Shown piece by piece: positions 8,776-17,254 of a DNA stretch of 64,000 nt (the stretch's first letter is position 1; each line of letters begins with the position of its first letter). A program made the translations under genes and the position numbers. The notes under the pieces were generated by a model. The model ran no database searches. It was not told where the DNA came from and saw nothing but the letters and a program-made list of their open reading frames with translations. The DNA is taken from assembly GCA_035079385.1 (NCBI GenBank), contig JAVHKY010000055.1:1860001-1924000 (forward strand). Reading direction: 5' to 3'. The stretch is from Aspidiotus rigidus (lineage: Eukaryota > Arthropoda > Insecta > Hemiptera > Diaspididae).

Positions 8776-9789
8776 TTTGCCGAGTCAACGTTAAAATGAG
8801 AATGATACTTTGAAAAAAACATATAAGTTGATGTTGATCACGGATATTCCCACCTATCATCTGATTGGTTTGTTGAATTTAATCATAGGGAGATCTGATC
8901 CAATGAAAAATAATGTAAGAATCATCCTTCTAACGCATCACAGGGCAAAGCGGGCCAGCGAAACAATAAGGGTACGGTCAGAATTCTCACACCTTTGGAA
9001 AAACTGAAACTGACCAGATGTTTTTCAAAATAATACAAAAAATTAGGCTTAAGTCGTAAAACTATACCCATTTATTCGTAAAACTATACCCATTTATTCG
9101 AGTCGTATTTGAAATGATACTCCTAGGAATGGCGTTTGCCCGTTGATTTTTACGAGGGGTAGGTATCTGTTATATGGAGAATTAGCCCGATACATCAATA
9201 AATTAAAATCGTCGCATTCTTAAGGAGTTGTGAATATTTTTTTACAAGCGTTTACCCCATTTTCATATATACGCGAAAAAGTAATAGGTAAACCGACAAA
9301 TCGCAGCTGGACCAAAACAACGAGGACGGAACGAGGCGTGCGTATCGATTTTTACAATCGAAATTAAAGGTGTGCGTTTGATCGCGTGGCGGTAGCTTAC
9401 CTTACCTTAAATTAGATCAACGCGTAGATGCTATGAGAACTCCCTAAAAATTCTAATTAGACTTATTCAGATAATAAACGAAAATATATTAAAGAGGGAC
9501 TTCAACAAATTCATTCCATCATTCGATCGTATAGTTACACTCATTCATACTACGCTAAGCCCTACATATAGTACATACCTATTCTCTACTTTTACGAGCG
9601 AATATGATACACTCATTCATGGTCACCCTTCATTCATAGCGATCCTTGTACACCCTTTACTCTTACATGATCGAATACGTAGGGTGAATTCGTTCGTCGT
9701 ATCACCGCCTACACGTTGAAATGACGATGACCACGATCATACATAATGCATTAACCCCCCAAAACCGACGAGCAACTCATTATTTTTCC
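8776..9789. other. Gene-free stretch with a 22-bp tandem duplication
   Basis: No convincing coding frame. A 22-base unit beginning CGTAAAACTATACCC is present twice in tandem at 9055-9098. Scattered CATTCAT motifs occur at 9510-9660. Confidence 0.6.
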
Positions 9790-9807
9790 AAAAATTAAAA
9801 CATTCAC

Positions 9808-10420
9808 CGTTGAGTAAATATCGATTTTCCTTATACCTAACGCGATAAACTTCTTAACCCTTCCTCTGCCACCCTCCCTCTTTAGAAAGAAAACGTCGTC
9901 GAATAGAAAGAGATCGTCGTCGAACGGGCGATTCATTCATTTTCGTTCGTTCATAACGTCAATCAAGCACCACCGACGAAAAACGTAAAAACGACTCGCC
10001 GTAATATTCTCCCTGGACGAGTAAATATCAATTTTTCCCTTATACCTAGAAAGAGATAGTCATATACGGGCCTAACTTAGAAAGAGAGAGATCGTCGTTG
10101 AACGGGCGACTCATTCATTTTCGTTCGTTCGTAGCACCAATTAAACAGGAAGCCCCAACGAAAAACGTTATTCTTAATTAAAAAAACAACGTTCGTGATA
10201 TTCACCCTCGACATGTAAAATTAATTTTTTTTTTTCCTTATACCTATACAAATACTTCTACATACGACATGGTCATAACTTAGACAGAAAGACAACATCG
10301 CGCTCCTCGTCGTCACATAACCGGACAACCTTTCGTACAAAAAAGATCGCCGCCGCGACGTCATATAGCCGGACAAACCTTCTTAGAAAGAGATCGCCGT
10401 CATTTAGACAGAGAAAGAAA
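9808..10420. repeat. Three diverged tandem units of about 200 bp
   Basis: A unit opening with GTAAATAT and CCTTATACCT, followed by GAACGGGCGA and TCATTCATTTTCGTTCGTTC, starts near 9814 and 10021. A weaker third copy starts near 10215. The spacings are 207 and 194 bases. The region is richer in CG dinucleotides than its surroundings. I find no coding frame. Confidence 0.6.
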
Positions 10421-10649
10421 GTTCAATCGCCGTCAAAAGCCGGACTTAGGCGTGCGCAGAAGGGGCAAAGTCCTCATACGCTACTTTATATCCTACTATT
10501 ACTACCATCTTACTTTTCTACATAAATCCTTTCATTTATTTTAATGAGTGCATAAGCGTGCAGTCAGCGTTCAGACAAAAATCAATGTGAATATCTACTC
10601 GTATTTCAGGTACTTTTTAGAGAAGTTATCTGGATGTCATTTTCACCAG

Positions 10650-10739
10650 GGTAGGTACCCAGTAAATTCCATTATCCAACGTAGGTACCCAATAAAATTC
10701 ATCATCCAAGGTAGGTACACAGTAAAATTCATCACTCAG
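10650..10739. repeat. 30-bp tandem repeat, three copies
   Basis: Three units begin with GTAGGTACCC or GTAGGTACAC at exactly 10651, 10681 and 10711. The frames that cross it are repeat-derived. Confidence 0.9.
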
Positions 10740-11747
10740 AATTTTATAGATTTTTCCAAGTATTGTAATACGTACTGGATGCAACTCATCAATCTGTCCG
10801 GAAATTACTACCATTTTATTCTAAAAAATAAATAATTGTTTACCTATCAGAGTACACAAACATGCAAATGTGCAGTCAGAAATTGATGTGAGTATGTAGC
10901 ATCTATTTTTCTGTTATTTTCCCTGAATTTCTCACTGGACCCACTCACACCAATCTGTCAAGAAATTGATATTATTTTCACAAAAAGCATGCAACAAGCA
11001 AAACGATATACCTATAAGATACATGTTTTTTGTTTGTGAAAATAGAATTCTGAAATATTTGAACAGTTCAACAGTGATTTGTATAATATTGATACGAGTA
11101 CTTATGTAGATACATATGCAATATAATAACCCAAAAAAATATAATCAACAATAAATGAAAGTAATCATTTAAATAAATATAACAATAATTGATAATCAAT
11201 AAACTAATTTAGGTAATAAAAGAATAATGAAAAATTAAGTAACTTATTAAAAATCTTACAACATTCGATTCAATGTAAATTGATTATGTAGAAGACTTGT
11301 TTTAGGAGATAACTTAGAACTTTGTGTTAGAATTCCTTTCTGTTTCCTTCCCGCACCACCAGCGATTTTCTATTTTAACCCTCTACAATATAGTACCTAT
11401 ATTATGTATAGACAAATAGGACAAATGAAAAAACTGACAAAAGGACGATTTTGTAATTTTGCAGTGTATTTTCAATTTTTGTCAAGCCCAATCCTAATCA
11501 CTGATTATTTACAAGAGTATGGCACTCATTAATTAATTTAATGACGCCTTTCATTATTTGAGTGAACATTTTAACTATCCCGACCCCATCATTTGGAATA
11601 TTCAATCGAGTCGGTGAAGTGGTCTAGTGACAGCAATGTTTCATTATTAAAGATCTTAGCGATTGGCTTAAGATATTCTGAAATCTTATACTCATTGTTT
11701 ATGGATAAATAGGAAAAATAAAAATAGAAACTATGATTTTAAATTTT
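10740..11747. other. Gene-free stretch downstream of the AAA-ATPase-like gene
   Basis: Very AT-rich sequence without a supported gene. Bases 11600-11680 resemble a decayed piece of the 3' part of the adjacent gene (compare GAAGTGGTCTAGTGACAGCAATGTTTC with the sequence at about 12030-12050). It may be a partial duplication. Confidence 0.4.
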
Positions 11748-13922
11748 TTAGTTGTTTCCATTATCGGGCGACTTTTCAACCTTTTTCTTCAAGGCTTTTT
11801 TAATTTTTGGAACTTCAGTCTTTTTTCCATTATCAGGAGACATTTCAACCTTCTTCTTCAAGGCTTTTTTAATGTTTGTGAACTTTGTCTTTAATGGTGC
11901 ACTCTTTACAAGTGTGGAACACTTATCAATTAATTCAATGACACCGTCTGTGTCCTTGATAAACTCTTGAACTGCCTTGGGCGGGTTGTCTTTGGCCGGG
12001 TCCTTCCAAAGTTTAATCAACGTGGTAAATTCTTCTAGTGACAACACTGTTTCACTTTCAAAGATTTTAGCGGTCGGGATAAGCAAGTCTGAAATCTTGA
12101 TTTTTGGGTCCATTCTCTGATCCATTTCATCGTATGCTGCTACTTCTTTCACCTGCTCGTCACTTAAAAGAAGGTTGTACAACTTGACTGTTTTGTCATT
12201 TTGAAACCATTCTAAAGCCCCCCAATCCTCAATTAATTTGCGACCTGTCTTTTCTAGTTTATCATCCTTCTTCAAATCCTCTTCTTTATTGACTTCTGCA
12301 TTAAATACTATCACAATGCAAATCACTTTTCTTTCTTTATGCTCAACAGCATAAGGTTTCACATATACACTGTTACACTTCATCAACTCTGATGTCACGT
12401 TCACAAGTTTTTTATCTATGGTATAACAGTGTCTCTTATAAGAAAAAATAACGTTCATTTTCCCTAACATCTTTATATAATCCATCTTTTTTCTTCCGAT
12501 TGAGTACTGCGACAACTTTAAGCTTGTCAGGAAGGCACGTTTCAGGTCTAATCGTGTCCTGTCTTTATTTTCAAGTAAGAAACAAGCAACTTTTTCGAAT
12601 TGAATTTCAAATTGTAAACGCTCTTCACCTATGAAATCAACCATAGCTTTGTCAAAGTATTCTATGAATTTCTCGAATTCAAGCTTCTCAAGCGAGTCTT
12701 CCATTTTTTGTAACTGACCCCAATTCATCTTTTCCTGCAGGCTATTCATTAAAATATAATTAGCCTCATTATTTGAGACTCCTAAAAGACATGATGATGG
12801 ACTGTTGCCTTTTCCCATCATGGACATGTATCCCATCTGGAACAATATTTTTGCGAGCTCAGTCTCATCACCTAGCATTATGTTATCACGATCGAGTTTT
12901 TCTTCTAGGTCAGCCACTTCAAATTCATGTTTGGCACCAAAAAGGAACTGAAATACAGCGCTCGAGAATTTCTCGACAGTGTGCTTTAACAATGTCCTGT
13001 CTTCAATCTTTGCAGCCCAGTACGGTTTTGGATCTTTCGGATTTTCAATTAAGAATTTTGTTACAGATAACGGATTGAAGATGGGTTTTCCGGATTGTGT
13101 AAATCGGTAGGTGTTGTAATGCGGATGCAAGATTTTTTTAAACAACATCTGGACATTCCCGAGCTTTCTTTTACAAACGATCTCTTCTAACCTCTCCTTG
13201 TAAGTTTTCATTATTTCTTCTTCCGTGAACCCTATCAGATCACTGTATTCTTCGTTTCGTGTCAAATCTTCAAGTAAATTAAGCGTTTTCCCAACCGTTG
13301 TCACTTTGGTTGCACCAAAAATGAACGCAAAATGGATACTACTGGAACTGATCTTCAGTGCACCGAAAAGAGCTTTGATCACTCTTTCATTTGACGCAGA
13401 TAAATCCTTATCACTGAAATATGTATCCATAACTGGTAAATCGTATTCGTCCACCAAGACCACAACTCCTTTCTCCACTTCTTTGTGTATTGCGGTGAAC
13501 GTCTGCCGAATCACACTACCTAATCCACGCGTCTCCTCATCATAATGAACCCCATATTTCCTTGCCAATGCATGTACTTCGCCTATGATATAGTCAGAAA
13601 GCGATTGATCTAACACGAGGAAATTCAGATAAAGTGTTGGGTATGCCCCCCAAGTAAAATCGTTATTATCGCAAATATCCATCTTTGGTCTAAGAGGGGA
13701 GCAAAACAGATCTTTATCACCTTCAAAGAAGGCTTCTAAAGTCGATAAAAAGAAGCTTTTGCCAAAACGATAGGGTCGTAACATAATAAATTGTCCATTA
13801 CTTTTAAATTTCAATAATTTAGGAATAAATCTAGTTTTATCAATAACGAACTTCCCCTTTAAGACTGCAGTTCGAAAATCCGTGTCTGTATCTTCCGTTA
13901 TTCTTCCCACTGAAAAATACAT
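11748..13922 (-). CDS. AAA-ATPase-like protein of bacterial type (main exon, 724 codons)
   Basis: The N-terminal third has the hallmarks of the AAA-ATPase-like family (Pfam PF09820 type): an FVIDKT segment at residues 25-30, a Walker A-like RPYRFGKS at 49-56, a Walker B VVVLVDEYD at 153-161, a FAFIFGATKVT strand near 198-208 and a DLIGFTEEEI signature near 228-237. In bacteria this domain is usually followed by a PD-(D/E)XK nuclease domain. The matching region here (about 545-600) shows beta-strand-like sequence but no clear nuclease triad, so nuclease activity looks lost. The C-terminus is a lysine-rich tail with IKKALKKKVE twice, from a 69-bp tandem duplication at 11761-11870. The frame has no stops or frameshifts. 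The 5' end is probably not at 13922: a splice acceptor (TTTTTCAG) ends at 13910 and makes the first four codons intronic. Related genes in mealybugs are regarded as bacterial acquisitions; here the origin is inferred from family knowledge. Confidence 0.85.
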   Translation of the reverse strand: MYFSVGRITEDTDTDFRTAVLKGKFVIDKTRFIPKLLKFKSNGQFIMLRPYRFGKSFFLSTLEAFFEGDKDLFCSPLRPKMDICDNNDFTWGAYPTLYLNFLVLDQSLSDYIIGEVHALARKYGVHYDEETRGLGSVIRQTFTAIHKEVEKGVVVLVDEYDLPVMDTYFSDKDLSASNERVIKALFGALKISSSSIHFAFIFGATKVTTVGKTLNLLEDLTRNEEYSDLIGFTEEEIMKTYKERLEEIVCKRKLGNVQMLFKKILHPHYNTYRFTQSGKPIFNPLSVTKFLIENPKDPKPYWAAKIEDRTLLKHTVEKFSSAVFQFLFGAKHEFEVADLEEKLDRDNIMLGDETELAKILFQMGYMSMMGKGNSPSSCLLGVSNNEANYILMNSLQEKMNWGQLQKMEDSLEKLEFEKFIEYFDKAMVDFIGEERLQFEIQFEKVACFLLENKDRTRLDLKRAFLTSLKLSQYSIGRKKMDYIKMLGKMNVIFSYKRHCYTIDKKLVNVTSELMKCNSVYVKPYAVEHKERKVICIVIVFNAEVNKEEDLKKDDKLEKTGRKLIEDWGALEWFQNDKTVKLYNLLLSDEQVKEVAAYDEMDQRMDPKIKISDLLIPTAKIFESETVLSLEEFTTLIKLWKDPAKDNPPKAVQEFIKDTDGVIELIDKCSTLVKSAPLKTKFTNIKKALKKKVEMSPDNGKKTEVPKIKKALKKKVEKSPDNGNN

Positions 13923-14120
13923 ACAAATATTTGTATATACATTAACATTTTTGCATATATCTCTGTCTACTTGTACAAGGTTATGTGTAGAAGGGCAATC
14001 CTGATATGCTCTATAGACTATATCTTTATTATAGGTAACTGTAGGGTGTCTGAGTTAGGCCCTATATATAAGTACCGACTTCCACTCTCAGTTATTTATC
14101 AACTACATTTTGATATTTAC

Positions 14121-14549
14121 CCGTTTGGCTTGAAGTTATTGGAGTTATTTCACGCTTCATCACCTTTTTACGTGTCATGTTAGAATTCCTCTCGTTTAGA
14201 AGCTTTGTATTTCGGGTCATCCGAATTTCATCATTCATCTCATCAAAGGTCTAGTAAAGAAAAAGGTATAGATGTAACAGTTACATTTGCACAAAATAAA
14301 TCTGTGTACAGTAGAACCTCGTTAACGGCGATAATGTGGCGGTCAGTCAGCGAGGATATGATCTGGCATGACAAAGCGTACCTGCCGGGAAGATAATATT
14401 GTACTCACATTGGCTTTGGAGATAGATGACGGGTCATCGTTGTTCACCTTGTTGAAAGTCAGACCTGAATTGTCACTGCCATCGTTAGGGATAAGGTTAC
14501 TTTTGACAACCAAAACGTGAATTCCGAAATAAAATACAATTGCATTCAT
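14121..14549 (-). CDS. Two upstream exons of the AAA-ATPase-like gene, with a signal-peptide-like leader
   Basis: Exon 1 (14549-14409) starts MNAIVFYFGIHVLVVKSNLI, a short N-region and a hydrophobic core of about 14 residues as in a secretory signal peptide. It ends after exactly 47 codons at a donor GTGAGT. Exon 2 begins at 14250 after an excellent acceptor (CCTTTTTCTTTACTAG) and is open in the phase left by exon 1. It runs to 14121, ending one base into a codon at a donor GTAAAT. The main exon, entered at 13909 after TTTTTCAG, needs exactly one base, so both junctions are phase-compatible. The introns would be 158 and 211 bases and the whole product about 810 residues. Exon 2 encodes a charged, polar linker (MTRKKVMKREITPITSS). 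Alternative reading: these exons belong to another transcript. RNA evidence is lacking. Confidence 0.6.
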
Positions 14550-14884
14550 AATTACTCTGCTAGGTACGTGCTACAGTTATAAAGATTTTCAACAAGCGTT
14601 TGAAATACCATCGTATTGCATGTATTTTTCACTCGCACAAAATGACGGAATATTACATTTAGAATTTATGGTAAGCGTATTCACGTTGAATGATTTATGA
14701 AGTTCTCAGGTTCTTACCTTATCTTCCTGGTGATAAGTAATATTAATGGAAATAGGCTATAATAGGCTCAGTCGATGTAATTGATCATATCACATTTTCC
14801 TAAAATCAGATAGGTACCTAGTAGACCAGGAGTGAGGAATAACAGCAAGAAAAACACGTGCTTCATCCCGTTGAATAAAAATCC

Positions 14885-15515
14885 ATGTGTAACCCTATCT
14901 ACAAGAGGGTTGTCAGTGCAATTTCAGGGTCGTCTCGTTTAGCACCGTCCAGCTGATGAGGTGTGACCCTGCTGGAATGGATGCACTTTGACTTTTTCCA
15001 CGTGTGACCCTGTGTAACCTTGTAGTAAACCTATTATTGCACGGCTTACAGTTGGGTCACTAGGGGTATTTTATGGGTTTCAGAAAAAAGTGCATCCGCA
15101 CCTCTAATGTTCCCCTCTTGTAGACCATTTGTAACTGCAGTTACAGAAGGGCGATATAAGGGAAATATCTGTGACCCAATGATTGCCCGCGATGACTCTC
15201 AAGTTGCCCTGTAGTAGACACTCCATGTACAGGGTCACTGAGTAGTGATAAAAGGGTAATACTGTGACCCAATTATTGCTCGCGATGATACCCAAAAATA
15301 TCCCTGTAGTAGACTCTGTGTAAAGGGTCACTGAGAAGCGATAAGAGGGTAATACTGTGACCCAATTATTGCTCGCGATGATACCCAAAAATATCCCTGT
15401 AGTAGACTCCGTGTAAAGGGTAACTGAGAAGCGATGAAAGGGTAATACTGTGAACCGATTATTGCTCGCGATGATACCCAAAAATATACCTGGAGTAGAC
15501 TTGTAGTGGAAGGCT
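14885..15515. repeat. 93-bp minisatellite
   Basis: The motif GTGACCCAAT (or GTGAACCGAT) occurs at 15171, 15264, 15357 and 15450, a spacing of exactly 93 bases each time. Two central copies are nearly identical. Degenerate units with GTGACCCTG or GTGTAACCCT extend the array leftwards to about 14885. The minus-strand frame across it (repeats of GIIASNNWVTVLP) only reflects the repeat, because 93 is divisible by three. Confidence 0.9.
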
Positions 15516-15540
15516 ACTTAGAAGTAATGAAAGTCTGTTT

Positions 15541-16053
15541 TTGGGCGAATTAAGGGTGCGAGCTGTTGACCAAAAGTTACCCAGTTCAATGATGTAGATT
15601 CCCAGCAGTTCCCCATAAATTACTCGATCGTGGATGGGTTATTTTGAGGTAATTCAAAGGTATCGCAAATTCATCTTACAGTGAATGAGTTCAATGAACT
15701 ACTTTCCCAAAAATGTACCGTAAAGTACCAAATTGTAGCGCTGCTGAATGACTTATTGTTTAGCAAATTTCATGGCAGCAGTAAACTTTTTCAAGATGAC
15801 TAGTTCAAATTCATTGCAATTCTTTCTCAATGACTGGTGCTGTGTATTTCAAGTTCACGAATTCATATACTCGTACTTACACGTATGTTTACGCAATCGT
15901 CCATCACTCAATATTTCTCAATTCAAATATTAAAAATTATGTTCAGCTTCTGTAAGTATTCCGATAGTCATATACGTACTCAGCACACTTCATAATGAAA
16001 TTATTGACAAAATAATTCGCAAACCGTAAGATAAACATAATATATTACTTCAG
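15541..16053. other. No supported feature
   Basis: AT-rich sequence with one short frame at 15748-15933 that has no motif, splice support or relatives. Confidence 0.4.
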
Positions 16054-16187
16054 TTCAACGTACATGCTGTGTTCTTAATGACAAGATCTATGTTACCGAT
16101 GGCAATGAAAATTTCAAAGAATATGACACAAAAACACGCAAAAGTAAGTTCATCCCCAAAAACGAGAAGAAACAAATGTACAAATAA
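16054..16187 (+). other. Possible kelch-repeat exon fragment
   Basis: After an acceptor-like ATTACTTCAG ending at 16053, one frame reads CCVLNDKIYVTDGNENFKEY and then DTKTRKSKFIPKNEK before TAA at 16185. Kelch repeats typically read VLNDKIYVIGG, then a Y-D pair and T-x-x-W. The match covers the first strand and the EYD segment, but the GG and W are missing. It may be an isolated decayed exon. No neighbouring kelch repeat is visible. Confidence 0.3.
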
Positions 16188-16431
16188 AAAATTGCGAAAA
16201 AAAAAGAACCTAAACTTAAACACAAAGTGAATGGGGAGATAATAAGAATGGTGTTGAAAAAAAAATTAAACTCAGAGTTAAACAGAAAGGAGACAGAATG
16301 GCGAGATATAAGAATGGCGTTGAAAAAAAAAAGTTAAACATACAGGAGAGGGAATGGATGACGGAAAAAAAAATTAAACTCAACGATAAGAAGGAGCTTC
16401 TTCGGCTTCAGCTTGCCTGCGACAGCGAATT

Positions 16432-16700
16432 TCATCTTCCTTTCGACGACGTAGATACAGAGAGCGCAGATCTTGGTGCAATTTCTAATAAATGTTGCAT
16501 CCTGTCATAATTGGATCTATCCATATCTCCAAAAGATACGGCGTCGTCTTCGAAGGGCGTGAAGAAGAGTACCCGGTGAGCTTCTTCGCCCATGAGAACC
16601 CGATCATTTTTTTGGTCGTACATGTATTGGTCCACGACTCTGACCCAACTGCAGGGAGTTAGAACTCGAACCTCCCTTAGAAATCCGACGGCGAGGGAAA
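16432..16700 (-). other. Unrecognised open segment, possible terminal exon
   Basis: The minus strand is open from about 16697 to the stop at 16432 and reads FLREVRVLTPCSW, then WVRVVDQYMYDQKNDRVLMG and HRVLFFTPFEDDAVSFGD. The composition looks protein-like. A splice acceptor (TACGTTACAG) ends at 16733, but the frame it best supports is another one, so the exon structure is unresolved. On the other strand, 16298-16510 is open and lysine-rich because of repeated A-runs. Confidence 0.3.
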
Positions 16701-16831
16701 TCTAATTTCAAAGTACGGCTCCAGTAGGTAAACTGTAACGTACAAACAAATGGAATAAATTATCGAACACGGAGAGAGAAGGGGAGAGATGAGAGAAAAA
16801 GATACGATGAACAAACGATCGGTATACTTAC

Positions 16832-17235
16832 AACCAACGAAATATCAGATGAATGTCGACGAATTTTACACAAAGATAATCGAGTATATCAGCAAACAGT
16901 AATTCTAGGCATAGATTGCTGCCAGCTCTGCGATGACATACGATGTAGACGGCATTAAAAGACCAAATGGCGATTCTGTACAAAAAAAAAATTGATTTCA
17001 AGTTATCGAGTATACGATAATTTGATAATTTAACGAGACAAACAATGAGAGAACATGACGCATACTTACAATGAATATCGAGCAACAAACGAGAAATATC
17101 AATTTCAACATCAGATTACACGTACGGTACAACAATCACATTGATTATCAGTAAACAGCTCTACATCTAGCTGCCACTTGTGACATACGAGTTTGAGGTA
17201 TCAACAGCGAATAATGGTGATTCAGTATAAAATAC
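16832..17235 (-). other. Tandemly duplicated exon pair with good splice sites
   Basis: On the minus strand, exon A (17235-17070) lies between the acceptor ATTTTACAG and the donor GTAAGTATG. Exon B (16975-16832) lies between TTTTTGTACAG and GTAAGTATA. The two share blocks such as CGTATGTCA, CTGGCAGC (GTGGCAGC) and CTGTTTGCTGATA (CTGTTTACTGATA), so one arose from the other. Exon B is 144 bases and open in one frame (AIWSFNAVYIVCHRRAGSN). Exon A has a stop in the corresponding frame. A decayed coding gene or a non-coding transcript with duplicated exons would both fit. Confidence 0.4.
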
Positions 17236-17254
17236 CTGTAAAATAACATATCAA

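Noticed and set aside
8810..9007. 65-codon plus-strand frame starting MKKTYKLMLITD
   Set aside because: No splice or promoter support, no recognised motif and no relative in the window; plausible by chance at this length.
12773..13545. Plus-strand frames of about 100 codons inside the AAA-ATPase-like gene
   Set aside because: Antisense shadows of a well-supported coding exon, without motifs of their own.
14062..14095. CTATATATAAG plus TCAGTT on the plus strand, resembling a TATA and initiator pair
   Set aside because: It lies in the proposed second intron of the minus-strand gene and no plus-strand coding frame of note follows; probably chance in AT-rich DNA.
16640..16680. GGTTCGAGTTC on the minus strand, similar to a tRNA B box
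   Set aside because: No T-stem pairing, A box or acceptor stem around it; I find no tRNA in the window.
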